Assembly (NCBI RefSeq): GCF_000687165.1
Contig: NZ_JMKU01000037.1
Span: 1-32,523 of the forward strand
Origin: Paracidovorax oryzae ATCC 19882
Lineage (GTDB): Bacteria > Pseudomonadota > Gammaproteobacteria > Burkholderiales > Burkholderiaceae_C
Length of the DNA: 32,523 nt
Direction: 5' to 3'
Shown piece by piece: positions 7,491 to 16,019 of this stretch. How positions within the stretch are numbered: the stretch's first letter is position 1; every line of letters starts with the position of its first letter. A model generated the notes under the pieces. That model made no database searches. It saw nothing but the letters and a program-made list of their open reading frames with translations, and had not been told where the DNA came from. A program made the translations under genes and the position numbers.

Positions 7491-8498
7491 ATGCAACGAC
7501 CTGAATTCCTCTCGCGCCGCACGCTGCTGGCGGCCTCCGCCGGCCTCGCAGTCACCCGGCTGGCCGGTGCCGCAGCGCCTGCCGCGCCGGCCGTGGGCAA
7601 GATCACCGTCGCGGGCTGGAGCAAGCCCATCAGCGAGATCACCAACCTGCTGGCCGAGCCCGAGAAGGGCTTCTTCAAGGCGCGCGGCGTGGACCTGGCC
7701 TACCTGCCCGGCGCGGGCGGCGGCGATGCGCTGCGCAACACGCTGAGCGGCCAGGGCGACGTGGCCTTCACCGACCCGGGCTCTTTCTTCATGGCGCTGG
7801 ACAAGGGCGAGAAGCTCGCCGCCATCTACGACATCTATCCGCAGAACGTGTTCAACGTGGTGTCGCTGCAGTCCTCGGGCATCCGCACGCCGGCCGACCT
7901 GAAGGGCAAGCGCATCGGCGTGTACAGCCTCTCCAGTGGCACGCGTCAGAACCTGCTGGTGCTGCTGCACCAGGCGGGGCTGAAGGAGTCGGACGTGACC
8001 ATCGTGGTCACCGGCCTGCTCAATTTCGCGCCGCTGCTGCAGGGCCAGGTCGATGCCACGGCCGCCACCGACACGGGCCTGGCCGTGGGCCGCCGCAAGG
8101 GCCTGGGTGCCGTGAACGTGATGCAGGTGCGGGACTACCTGAATGTTTCCAGCGACCTTTTCGTGGTGCGCAGCGAGGTGCTGCCGCAGAAGAAGGCGCT
8201 GCTGCGGGCCTTCCTGCAGGGCTACCGCGACAGCGCCGCCTGGATGATGGCCCGGCCCGAAGAGGCCGCCGCGCTGGCCGTGAAGGTCGCGATCGACGGC
8301 ACGCAGCAGGATGCGAACCTGGAGGTGATCCGCCTGCGCAATGCCTCCGCCCAGCCCTCGGTGCCGGGCCAGCCGCTGGGCGCGTTCAACCTCGCGTCGC
8401 TGCAGAAGGCGGCCGATGCCTACCGTGCGCTGGGCCTGGTGCAGCGTGACATCCGCGTGGCCGACGTGGTGGACGCCAGCCTGCTGCCCGCGGCGTGA
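7491..8498 (+). CDS. ABC importer periplasmic binding protein (NMT1/ThiY-like, SsuA class)
   Basis: This 335-residue protein begins with a twin-arginine-like signal (SRRTLLAASAGLAVTRLAG, residues about 8-26) and an Ala-rich cleavage zone. The mature part has the NMT1/SsuA-like two-lobe arrangement: a first strand ending near SKPISEIT, then GFFKARGVDLAYLPG, and the diagnostic ADLKGKRIGVYSLSSG. Members bind alkanesulfonates, nitrate, riboflavin or thiamine pyrimidine precursors, so fold alone does not fix the ligand. The leader has no strong ribosome site, but the ATG at 7491 places the signal sequence correctly. Its place inside a TPP-controlled LuxCE operon points to a carboxylated thiamine breakdown product or precursor as ligand, which is inference. 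Confidence 0.88.
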   Translation: MQRPEFLSRRTLLAASAGLAVTRLAGAAAPAAPAVGKITVAGWSKPISEITNLLAEPEKGFFKARGVDLAYLPGAGGGDALRNTLSGQGDVAFTDPGSFFMALDKGEKLAAIYDIYPQNVFNVVSLQSSGIRTPADLKGKRIGVYSLSSGTRQNLLVLLHQAGLKESDVTIVVTGLLNFAPLLQGQVDATAATDTGLAVGRRKGLGAVNVMQVRDYLNVSSDLFVVRSEVLPQKKALLRAFLQGYRDSAAWMMARPEEAAALAVKVAIDGTQQDANLEVIRLRNASAQPSVPGQPLGAFNLASLQKAADAYRALGLVQRDIRVADVVDASLLPAA

Positions 8499-8530
8499 CT
8501 CCCAAGGCCTTGAGGAACGAGGAGCACTCC

Positions 8531-9298
8531 ATGAAGTTCAAGGGCCAGGTCGTTCTGGTGACGGGCGCGAGCCGGGGCATCGGCGCGGCCATCGCGCGGG
8601 CCTTCGCGCAGGAGGGCGCCACGGTGGCGATCAACCACCTGTCCAACGACGCGGCGGCGGCCGATACGGTGGCCGCCTGCCGCGCCGCCGGCGGCGACGC
8701 CTGGGCTGCCCGCGCGGACGTGGGCGATGCCGAGGCGGTGCGCGCCATGGTGGATGCGGTGGTGCTGGAGGCCGGCCGCATCGACGTGGTGGTCAACAAC
8801 GCCTTCCGGCCCTATGCCTTCGATGCGCGGCGCCGCGCGCTGTTCGACGGCCTGCAGTGGAGCGACTACCAGGCCCAGTTCGACGGCGCCGTGGGCGGTG
8901 CCTTCAACGTCTGCCAGGCGGTGCTGCCGCACCTGCGCCAGCGCGCGCGCGGCAGCATCGTGAACATCGCCACCAACCTGGTCGACAACCCGGTCGTGCC
9001 GTACCACGACTACACCACGGCCAAGGCCGCGCTGGTGGCCTTCAGCCGCAACCTGGCGGCCGAACTGGGGCCCGTGGGCATCCGCGTCAACTGCGTGGCG
9101 CCGGGGCTGGTTTATCCCACGCAGGCGAGCCAGTCCACGCCCGAGGCGCTGCGCGACGCGATTACCGCCGCCACGCCCCTCCGGCGCATCGCCCGGCCCG
9201 AGGACGTGGCGGGGCCGGTGCTGTTCCTGGCCTCGGAGTGGAGCGGCTTCATGACCGGGCAGGTGCTGTTCGTCGATGGCGGGCTGGTGATGAGGTGA
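8531..9298 (+). CDS. Short-chain dehydrogenase/reductase (FabG-like SDR)
   Basis: This 255-residue NAD(P)-dependent oxidoreductase has the cofactor motif TGASRGIG at 11-18, VNNA at 88-91, and the catalytic Tyr161 and Lys165 in YTTAK. At the usual catalytic serine position, 13 residues before the tyrosine, the protein has Thr148 (NIAT). The C-terminal FVDGG motif is present. The ATG at 8531 follows a GAGGAACGAGGAG stretch. It lies 32 bases after the binding-protein gene and is the last gene of the TPP-riboswitch operon. A natural role is reduction of the aldehyde released by LuxC to an alcohol, completing acid-to-alcohol conversion. Automatic annotation would probably call it 3-oxoacyl-ACP reductase, but the context argues against fatty acid synthesis. 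Confidence 0.9.
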   Translation: MKFKGQVVLVTGASRGIGAAIARAFAQEGATVAINHLSNDAAAADTVAACRAAGGDAWAARADVGDAEAVRAMVDAVVLEAGRIDVVVNNAFRPYAFDARRRALFDGLQWSDYQAQFDGAVGGAFNVCQAVLPHLRQRARGSIVNIATNLVDNPVVPYHDYTTAKAALVAFSRNLAAELGPVGIRVNCVAPGLVYPTQASQSTPEALRDAITAATPLRRIARPEDVAGPVLFLASEWSGFMTGQVLFVDGGLVMR

Positions 9299-9386
9299 CG
9301 GCGCGCTGAAGGACCGGGCCCAATTCGCGGCGCCGGCCTACATGGCATGCCGTGCTCCGGGCGCGGCGTTTGCGGATAGTCGGGGC

Positions 9387-10655
9387 ATGTCCGAGAAACT
9401 GCTCTTCCTGCTGCAGCGGCTGGTGCGCAAGACCTGGCTGCGCTGCGCGCTGTTCGCGATGGCGGCCGTCGCGGCCGTCATGCTGGCCACCTGGCTGGGC
9501 CCCTGGATTCCCGATGGCGTGGCGCTCCAGCTGGGCTCCGACGCGCTCGACAGCCTGCTGAACATCCTCGCGTCCAGCATGCTCACGGTGTCCATCTTCT
9601 CGGCCAGCACCATGGTGGCGGCGTTCTCGGCCGTGGCCAACAGCGCCACGCCGCGCGCATCGCAGCTGCTGATCGAGGACTCCACCGTGCAGAACACGCT
9701 GGCCGTGTTCATCGGCGCCTTCCTCTACGGCGTGGTCGCGCTGGTGGGGCTGCACGTCCACTTCTATGGCGACGGCGGGCGGCTGGTGCTGTTCGGTTTC
9801 ACGCTGCTGATCCTGCTGGGCGTGGTGGTGGTGCTGCTGCGCTGGATCGACTATCTCTCGGTACTGGGCCGGCTGGGCGAAACCATCCGGCGCCTGGAGG
9901 ACGCCACCCGCAAGGCCATCGACCAGCGCCTGGCCAGGCCCTTCCTGGGCGGGCGCCCCCAGCGGCCGGGCGAGCGCGGCGCCCATGCCGTGCGCAGCGA
10001 CGCGACCGGCTTCGTGCAGCACGTGGCCATGGACCTGCTGCAGGCCCGGGCCGAGGCGCTGGACGGCTACCTGCACCTGCACGTGCTGCCGGGCGCATTC
10101 GTGGCGCCCGACACCGTGCTGGTCAGCAGCGACCGGCCCATCGACGATGCGGCGCGTGCGGCCATCCTCAAGGCGGTGCTGATCGGCCACGGCCGCAGCT
10201 TCGACCATGATCCGCGCTACGGCTTCGTGGTGATGGGCGAGGTGGCGGCGCGGGCCATGTCGGCCTCCATCAACGACCCCGGCACCGCGATGGACGTGAT
10301 GGGCGCCGGCGTGCGCACGCTGGCCCACTGGGCGCACCGCCAGCAGGCGGCCGGCCGCGAGGCCGATGCCGCCGCAGTCGAGGCGCCGGCCTGCGACCGC
10401 GTGAGCGCGCCCGCGCTGCGCGAGGCCGGCATGGTGGAGGACGTGTTCGAGCCGCTGGCGCGCTACGCAGCCGCGTCGGTGGAGGTGGGCGTGGCACTGC
10501 AGCGCGCGCTGCATTCTGTGGGCGCGTTGCACTGCGCGCTGCGCGAGCCGAGCGAGCGCCTGTCCGCCTATGCGCTGGAGCGCGCCGCCCACGCCGGCCT
10601 GTGCGGCAGCGACATGGCGGCGCTGCAAAACGCCGCGCGGGGGACGCCCAGGTGA
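9387..10655 (+). CDS. DUF2254 membrane protein
   Basis: This 422-residue protein has the DUF2254 organisation: an N-terminal helix pair (about residues 19-38 and 55-78), two more helices at about 105-125 and 132-152, then a large soluble C-terminal part. The run SMLTVSIFSASTMVAAFSAVANSATPRA, seen in pieces around residues 64-90, and SINDPGTAMDV near 294 are hallmarks of the family. The function is unknown. The ATG at 9387 follows CGGGGC; an upstream in-frame ATG at 9342 is less likely because it would add 15 residues outside the family. It lies 88 bases beyond the SDR and is probably not part of the thiamine operon. Confidence 0.85.
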   Translation: MSEKLLFLLQRLVRKTWLRCALFAMAAVAAVMLATWLGPWIPDGVALQLGSDALDSLLNILASSMLTVSIFSASTMVAAFSAVANSATPRASQLLIEDSTVQNTLAVFIGAFLYGVVALVGLHVHFYGDGGRLVLFGFTLLILLGVVVVLLRWIDYLSVLGRLGETIRRLEDATRKAIDQRLARPFLGGRPQRPGERGAHAVRSDATGFVQHVAMDLLQARAEALDGYLHLHVLPGAFVAPDTVLVSSDRPIDDAARAAILKAVLIGHGRSFDHDPRYGFVVMGEVAARAMSASINDPGTAMDVMGAGVRTLAHWAHRQQAAGREADAAAVEAPACDRVSAPALREAGMVEDVFEPLARYAAASVEVGVALQRALHSVGALHCALREPSERLSAYALERAAHAGLCGSDMAALQNAARGTPR

Positions 10656-10690
10656 TTTGAAGTCGCGGGCGCTTTCGCTACAGTGCCGGC

Positions 10691-11443
10691 ATGGCTTCCT
10701 TTTCGCGTTCACTGCCCCTCGCGGGCGCCACCAATTTCCGTGACCTGGGCGGCTATGCCGGGCAGGACGGGCGCCCGGTGCGCTGGCGCCGTCTGTTCCG
10801 CTCGGACCACCTGGCCTGGCTCACCGGGCAGGATGCCGAGACGCTGGCGCCGCTGGGGCTGTCGCGGGCGATCGACTTCCGCGGCGAGGCCGAGAGCGCC
10901 GCGCTGGCCTACGTCCTGCCCGGCGTGGCCTACCACCCGCTGCCGATCGAGCCGACCGTGGTGCAGCGCGCCAAGGACATGGCGCTGGCCAACCGGCAGA
11001 TCACGCCCGCCATCGCCGTCGAGCTGATGCAGGACACGTACCGCGCTTTCGTGTCCGACAACGCGGCGCAGTTCGCCGCGCTGTTCGAGCACCTGCTGCA
11101 GAGTGACGCACCGCTGGTCTTCCACTGCACCGCGGGCAAGGACCGGACGGGCTTCGCCGCGGCCCTGATCCTGCTCGCGCTCGGCGTGCCGCGCGACGTG
11201 GTGATGCAGGACTACCTGCTCACCAACAGCCTCTACCAGCCGCCGGCCCATTTCACGGGCACCGCGCCGGCGGAGGTGATGAATGTGCTCTGGCGCGTGC
11301 AGGAGGAGTTCCTGCATGCCGCGCTGGACGCGGTGGACCGGGACCATGGCGGGCTCGACCGTTACCTGGCGGCGCGCCTGGGCGTGGGCCCCGCGGAGCG
11401 GGCGCGGCTGGCGCAGATGTACCTGGATCCGATGGGCGGTTGA
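10691..11443 (+). CDS. Tyrosine-protein phosphatase (IphP/MptpB-like)
   Basis: This 250-residue cytoplasmic phosphatase carries the P-loop HCTAGKDRTG with nucleophile Cys146 and Arg152, the Cx5R signature of protein tyrosine phosphatases. The HCxxGKDR form, with Lys and Asp inside the loop, is that of the bacterial Tyr_phosphatase_3 group, some of which also act on phosphoinositides. The N-terminus NFRDLGGY and LFRSDHL are typical of the family. It follows the DUF2254 gene by 35 bases and ends just before a bidirectional terminator shared with the HU gene. The substrate cannot be predicted. Confidence 0.9.
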   Translation: MASFSRSLPLAGATNFRDLGGYAGQDGRPVRWRRLFRSDHLAWLTGQDAETLAPLGLSRAIDFRGEAESAALAYVLPGVAYHPLPIEPTVVQRAKDMALANRQITPAIAVELMQDTYRAFVSDNAAQFAALFEHLLQSDAPLVFHCTAGKDRTGFAAALILLALGVPRDVVMQDYLLTNSLYQPPAHFTGTAPAEVMNVLWRVQEEFLHAALDAVDRDHGGLDRYLAARLGVGPAERARLAQMYLDPMGG

Positions 11444-11455
11444 GCGCGCCGGCGG

Positions 11456-11491
11456 CATGAAAAAAGCCGGCATGCGCCGGCTTTTTTCATG
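11456..11491. terminator. Bidirectional intrinsic terminator
   Basis: A perfect inverted repeat has 16-base arms (11456-11471 and 11476-11491) around ATGC. The stem core is GCCGGC, flanked by A6 on the left and T6 on the right, so a GC stem with a U-tract forms on either strand. It lies between the convergent phosphatase and HU genes and would terminate both. Confidence 0.93.
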
Positions 11492-11507
11492 CTCGGGAAG
11501 CCCGGTC

Positions 11508-11978
11508 TCAGACCGTGGCGTCCTTGAGCTTCTTCAGCGCGCGGGTCTTGATCTTGACCGATGCGGGCTTGGCGGGGAACCAGCGCTCTTCGCCCGTGAA
11601 CGGGTCCTTGCCGAAGCGCTTCTTCTTGGCGGGCACTTGCTGCAGGCCGATCTTCATCAGGCCGGGCAGCGTGAATTCGCCGGAGCCCTTCTTGTGCACC
11701 GAACCCAGGATCGTGGCTTCCAGCGCAGCCATCACGGCCTTGGCGGCCTTCGGCTCCACGCCGGCCTGCTCGGCCAGGTGCGCGATCAGCGAGGTCTTGG
11801 TGAACGTGGCCTTCAGGGGCTTGAGCGCCGCGGGCGCGGCCTTCGCGGCAGGTGCTTCCTTGGGGGCAGCGGCCTTCTTCGCGGGAGCAGCCTTCTTCGC
11901 AGGTGCCGCGGCCTTCTTCACCGCGGGAGCGGCCGCCTTCTTTGCCGGGGCGGATGCGGCTTTCTTTGCAGTTGCCAT
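11508..11978 (-). CDS. HU-family DNA-binding protein with histone-H1-like basic tail
   Basis: This 156-residue protein has two parts. Residues 1-55 are a low-complexity Lys/Ala/Pro tail of repeated PAKKAA units, like bacterial histone-H1 proteins. Residues 56-156 are an HU/IHF-type domain containing TKTSLIAHLAEQAGV and a PGLMKIGLQQVPAKKKR region. It should bind and compact DNA in the nucleoid. The start at 11978 is the ATG that begins the tail; GAGA lies upstream as a weak ribosome site. The gene is read towards the shared terminator at 11456-11491. The tail-plus-HU fusion is known in Bordetella and other Burkholderiales. Confidence 0.9.
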   Translation of the reverse strand: MATAKKAASAPAKKAAAPAVKKAAAPAKKAAPAKKAAAPKEAPAAKAAPAALKPLKATFTKTSLIAHLAEQAGVEPKAAKAVMAALEATILGSVHKKGSGEFTLPGLMKIGLQQVPAKKKRFGKDPFTGEERWFPAKPASVKIKTRALKKLKDATV

Positions 11979-12280
11979 GGTTGGTTTTCTCGTGTTGACG
12001 TATTGAGGATTCCAGACGGGCTGGTCGGCGGATTCTATGGCGTTTGCCCGCCTGTGGCGCGGGTTGCGCGCGCTTTTGCGGCTGCAAGGTGCGTGCAGCC
12101 TCGCATCCGCAGCCTTCGGGCACGCCTGCGGCGCGTGCGAAATGCCTGTAATGGTTGCGTGGATGCAGGGGCTGGCCGCGTTGGTGGAGCCGCGCAATCG
12201 CGTTAAGCTGCCACCCACGGGGCCGGTGCCCCGGCGCACAACGCAGCGGTATGTTCCGCCCCACGCAAGGAGCCCTGGCC
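11979..12280. other. Divergent intergenic region between HU and PhaM genes
   Basis: About 300 bases hold no recognisable gene. The HU leader is on the left. On the right, an AAGGAG ribosome site at about 12266-12271 serves phaM. TAGAAT on the minus strand near 12035 could be an HU -10 box and GTTAAG near 12201 a weak -10 for phaM. No strong -35 boxes or operators stand out. Confidence 0.5.
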
Positions 12281-13228
12281 ATGAGCAGCAACGACAGCAA
12301 TTCCGCCGGCAGCGACACCTCCCCCTTCGGTTTCGGGCGGTTCGTGCCGGGCTTCGATTTCCTGCAGAACCTCGCCAAGGGCGCTGCGGCGGGCATGCCG
12401 CAGATGCCGCCGCTCTCGGGCTGGGTGGCGCCCACGATCAGCGTGGAAGAGCTGGAAAAGCGCATCAGCGAACTGAAGGCGGTGCAGTTCTGGCTGGACC
12501 AGAATTCCCGCGCGCTCACGGCGACCGTGCAGGCCCTGGAAGTGCAGAAGATGACGCTGTCCACGCTGCAGGGCATGAACGTGGCGATGGGCGACATCGC
12601 GAAGGCGTTCACGCCGCAGGCGGCGCCTTCCTCGCAAGGGCCTGCGCCCGCGGCGCCGCGTCCCGATCCCTTCGCGCGGGCACCCCGTGCCGCGCAGCCC
12701 GAGCCGGCACCTGCTCCGGAGCCGGCCGCGCAGGCACCGGCGGCATCGGGACACGATGCCACGGCCGGCACCGAGCCGCCGGCCGCTGCGCCGGGCGTGG
12801 TGGACCCGATGCAATGGTGGTCCGCGCTGACGGGCCAGTTCCAGCAGATCGCCGCCAATGCGATGAGCGACGTCTCGAAGCTGCCCGCGATGGACGCCAC
12901 GCGCGGCATGGCGGCAGAAGCACTCAAGACGGCCACCGATATGGCGACGCAGTTCGCCGCGCAAGGCATGCAGGGCATGCAGGACGCCGCGCGCCAGGCG
13001 ACGGAGGCCGGCACCGCGGCCGCGCGCGCCGCAGGCAAGGACCAGGACGGCGGCGGGGCGGCGCGCGGTGCGAAGCGCCCGCCTTCCGCGGCGGCCCCTG
13101 CACCGCGCGCCGCTGCCGCCAAGGCGCCTTCCACGAAGGCTTCTTCCGCGAAGGCCCCGGCAGGGGCACCGTCTGCGGGCGCACGCCGCACCGCCAGTCC
13201 CAAGCCCGGGCCGAAGGGCCGTTCCTGA
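12281..13228 (+). CDS. phaM: PhaM-like polyhydroxyalkanoate granule protein
   Basis: This 315-residue protein matches PhaM, which links PHB granules to the nucleoid and activates PHA synthase in Cupriavidus. The conserved N-terminal module contains GFDFLQNLAKG, then WVAPTISVEELEKRISELK, VQFWLDQNSRALT and LEVQKMTLSTLQGMN, spanning about residues 25-110. A Pro/Ala-rich linker follows. A second helical stretch at about 165-250 contains MQWWSALTGQFQQIA. The C-terminal tail is Ala/Lys/Arg/Pro-rich and would supply DNA binding. The start ATG has an AAGGAG site at correct spacing. The neighbouring HU-H1 protein shares the basic tail style. No PHA synthase gene lies in the window. Confidence 0.87.
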   Translation: MSSNDSNSAGSDTSPFGFGRFVPGFDFLQNLAKGAAAGMPQMPPLSGWVAPTISVEELEKRISELKAVQFWLDQNSRALTATVQALEVQKMTLSTLQGMNVAMGDIAKAFTPQAAPSSQGPAPAAPRPDPFARAPRAAQPEPAPAPEPAAQAPAASGHDATAGTEPPAAAPGVVDPMQWWSALTGQFQQIAANAMSDVSKLPAMDATRGMAAEALKTATDMATQFAAQGMQGMQDAARQATEAGTAAARAAGKDQDGGGAARGAKRPPSAAAPAPRAAAAKAPSTKASSAKAPAGAPSAGARRTASPKPGPKGRS

Positions 13229-13275
13229 CGGGCGCGGCCTCCATCTGCGACCGCGGTCCACCGATTCTTCCGACC

Positions 13276-14595
13276 ATGAAACTCTTTCCCAACGGCCATG
13301 CCACCCACCCGCAATGGCGCATGGCCGCCGCGCTGGTGCTGGCGCAGCTGCGCGCGCAGATGGCCCTGCCGCACTACGCCAGCGCGCCCACGCTCGGCGT
13401 GCTCTACATCACGGACCACTATGCGGAGGACGCGGAGGCCCTGCTCGACGTGCTCGCGGCCGAACTCCCGGAGGTGACCGACTGGAGCGGCACGGTGGGC
13501 GTGGGCGTGGCGGCGAACAATGCCGAGTATTTCGACGAGCCGGCCCTGTCGGTGATGCTGCTGGACCTGCCGCAGGACCAGTACCGCGTGTTCTCGGGCG
13601 TGGCGCCGCTGTCGCGCGGAGGGGCTTCCGCGGGCGGTTTCGTGCCGCATACGGCGCTGGTGCATGCCGATGGCGATACGCCGGACCTCGCCGAGCTGAT
13701 CGCGGAGATGTCGGACCGCACCGAGTCGGGCTACCTGTTCGGCGGCATCGCGGCGAGCCGCGGGCGCAGCGTGCAGTTCGCGGTGGGCGGCAACGGCAAC
13801 ATCGCGGGCCAGGGCGCGGCGCGGGGCGTGTTCGGCGGCGGGCTGTCGGGCGTGGCGTTCGGCAGCGGCGTGGGCATGCTCTCGCGCGTGACCCAGGGAT
13901 GCCAGCCGGTCGGCCCGTTCGCGCAGATCACGCGCGCGCAGGACAACGTGGTGCTCGCGCTCGACGGCGAGCCCGCGCTGGACGTGCTGCTGGGCACGCT
14001 GGGCATTACCCTGGAAGGCGATCCGCAGCCCGCGCTGCGTGCCCTGCGTGCGACGCTGGCGGGCCTGGTGGACGAGGGCTCGCAGCCCATGGGGCGCACG
14101 GGCCATTTCGGCACGGACGTGCGCGTGCGGCATCTCGTGGGGCTCGATCCGATGCGGCATGGCGTGGCCCTCGCCGACAAGGTGGAGGAGGGCATGCGGC
14201 TCGCGTTCTGCCAGCGCAACGTGGCGGCGGCGCGCGCCGACCTGATGCGCATCTGCGCCGAGATCCGCGAGGAACTGGCGCCGGAGCCGCAGGAGCCCGC
14301 GGCCGCGCCGCCGCCGTCGCACGCCGGCGAGCGCGCGGCGCTGATGCGCGCGCTGGACCAGGCCACCGAGGGCATGCCCGAGCGCACGATCATGGGAGCC
14401 CTCTACGTGAGTTGCTCTGGACGGGGCGGGCCGCATTTCGGCGGGCCCGGCGCCGAATTGCAGATCGTGCGGCACGCCCTGGGCGACGTGCCGCTGGTGG
14501 GGTTCTTCGCGGGCGGGGAGATCGCCCACCACCGGCTCTACGGCTATACCGGCGTGCTCACCGTGTTCACCTGCGCGGGGCCGGGCGAGGCATAG
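13276..14595 (+). CDS. FIST-domain signal-sensor protein
   Basis: This 439-residue protein has a FIST N domain (about residues 15-230) followed by a FIST_C domain (about 235-430). Features seen are the TVGVGVAANNAEYF strand region, LFGGIAASRG, and the end ALYVSCSGRGG with PLVGFFAGGEI, all typical of this sensor family thought to bind small ligands such as amino acids. No output domain (kinase, GGDEF, methyl-accepting) is attached, so it is a stand-alone sensor. It starts 47 bases after phaM and converges with the DadA-like gene, with 16 bases between the stops. Confidence 0.88.
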   Translation: MKLFPNGHATHPQWRMAAALVLAQLRAQMALPHYASAPTLGVLYITDHYAEDAEALLDVLAAELPEVTDWSGTVGVGVAANNAEYFDEPALSVMLLDLPQDQYRVFSGVAPLSRGGASAGGFVPHTALVHADGDTPDLAELIAEMSDRTESGYLFGGIAASRGRSVQFAVGGNGNIAGQGAARGVFGGGLSGVAFGSGVGMLSRVTQGCQPVGPFAQITRAQDNVVLALDGEPALDVLLGTLGITLEGDPQPALRALRATLAGLVDEGSQPMGRTGHFGTDVRVRHLVGLDPMRHGVALADKVEEGMRLAFCQRNVAAARADLMRICAEIREELAPEPQEPAAAPPPSHAGERAALMRALDQATEGMPERTIMGALYVSCSGRGGPHFGGPGAELQIVRHALGDVPLVGFFAGGEIAHHRLYGYTGVLTVFTCAGPGEA

Positions 14596-14611
14596 GCCGC
14601 GCCCGGGATGC

Positions 14612-15931
14612 TCAGGCCAGCGCCGGCACGGCGGCGCGGCCCCGCGGCATGCCCGCGAAGGCGAAATCCACATCGGGCACGAGCCCGCTCACGATGCTGG
14701 CGATGGCGCGGCCCGAGCCGCAGGCATGCGTCCAGCCCAGCGTGCCGTGGCCGGTGTTGAGGAACAGGTTGGGCAGCTTCGTGCGGCCGATGAGCGGCAC
14801 GTTGCTCGGCGTGGCCGGGCGCAGGCCCGTCCAGAACTGCGCCTGCGAGGTGTCGCCCGCGCCCGGGAACAATTGCTCCACGCGCTTCACGATGGCTTCG
14901 CAGCGCACCGGGTTGAGGTCGCGGCCATAGCCGTTGAGTTCGGCGGTGCCGGCGATGCGCATCACGTCGCGCGCAGGCTGGTCGCCCTGCGCCGGGCGGG
15001 TGTAGCGCGAGAAGACCAGCTTGTACTCGTCGTCCGTCAGGCTGACCTCGTAGGCGGCGAGGGCGTCGCGCACGGGCAGCGTCACCGAATAGCCCTTGGC
15101 CGGATAGATGGGCAGCCGCAGGCCCAGTGGCTCGGCCAGCAGCGGGCTGAACGAGCCCATGGCCAGCACGTAGGCATCGCCGCGCACGCGCTCGAAGCGG
15201 CCTTCCGCGTCGGTGATCTCCACATGGTCGATGGCCCCGCCCGCGGTGCGCAGCGCCGTGATGTGGCAGCCCATGCGGAACCGCACGCCGGCCTGCCCGG
15301 CCCGCTGCGCCAGTGCGCGCGTGAAGGCGTTGGCGTCGCCGGATTCGTCGGCATCGGTGTAGGTGGCGCCCGCCAGCTGCGAGCGGATGGAGGCCAGGGC
15401 CGGTTCGATGCGCACGGCCTCGTCGGCGCTCACCACGCGGCGCTCGCAGCCGAGCTGGCGCATTTGCTCGGCCGGCGCGAGTGCGCCGTCGAATTCCTTG
15501 CGGCTGGTGTAGAAGTGCAGGATGCCCTGCGCGCGCTGGTCGTACTGGATGCCGGTGTCGCGGCGCAGCTGCTGCAGGGTTTCACGGCTGTAGGTGCCCA
15601 GGCGCACGATCTGCTCGATGTTGTGGCGCGTGCGCGCCGGTGTGCATTCGCGCAGGAACTGCAGGCCCCAGAGCCACTGGCGCATGTCGGCGCGCAGGCG
15701 GAAGAGCAGGGGTGCGTCTTCCCGGCCCAGCCACTGCAGCACCTTGAGCGGGGCGCTCGGGTTGGCCCAGGGTTCGGCATGGCTCACCGAGATCTGGCCG
15801 CCGTTGGCGAAGCTGGTTTCCGCGCCGGGCGTGGCCTGGCGGTCGATCACGGTCACTTCGTGGCCGAGCTGCTGGAGGAAATAGGCGGAGGTGGTGCCGA
15901 GCAAGCCGGCGCCGAGGACGATCACGCGCAT
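14612..15931 (-). CDS. dadA: DadA-like FAD-dependent amino acid dehydrogenase
   Basis: This 439-residue flavoprotein begins with the dinucleotide-binding motif VIVLGAGLLGTTSAYFL and an acidic strand end VIDRQ. It carries the DadA signatures ETSFANGGQISVSHAEPWANP, IYPAKGYSVTLP and the C-terminal LNTGHGTLGWTHACGSG. Family members oxidatively deaminate D-amino acids (D-alanine best) and pass electrons to the respiratory chain. The ATG at 15931 has an AAAGG site. The leader contains a tandem glycine riboswitch, so the gene is probably induced by glycine. This suggests glycine or a related small amino acid is the true substrate or that the enzyme relieves glycine/D-alanine excess, which is inference. 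Length is normal for DadA (about 430). Confidence 0.9.
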   Translation of the reverse strand: MRVIVLGAGLLGTTSAYFLQQLGHEVTVIDRQATPGAETSFANGGQISVSHAEPWANPSAPLKVLQWLGREDAPLLFRLRADMRQWLWGLQFLRECTPARTRHNIEQIVRLGTYSRETLQQLRRDTGIQYDQRAQGILHFYTSRKEFDGALAPAEQMRQLGCERRVVSADEAVRIEPALASIRSQLAGATYTDADESGDANAFTRALAQRAGQAGVRFRMGCHITALRTAGGAIDHVEITDAEGRFERVRGDAYVLAMGSFSPLLAEPLGLRLPIYPAKGYSVTLPVRDALAAYEVSLTDDEYKLVFSRYTRPAQGDQPARDVMRIAGTAELNGYGRDLNPVRCEAIVKRVEQLFPGAGDTSQAQFWTGLRPATPSNVPLIGRTKLPNLFLNTGHGTLGWTHACGSGRAIASIVSGLVPDVDFAFAGMPRGRAAVPALA

Positions 15932-16019
15932 CTTCAAACCTTTCGAGGGTGAAGCGCCGGGCGCGTGCGTGCAGGCAGCTATGGATTCAATAGCGTGCAG
16001 CAGGCGCGTGGCCCGGCTG

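Noticed and set aside
11362-14673. 1103-residue open frame on the minus strand
   Set aside because: It runs antisense through phaM and the FIST gene, has low-complexity Arg/Ala/His-rich composition typical of a shadow frame in GC-rich DNA, and no recognisable motif.
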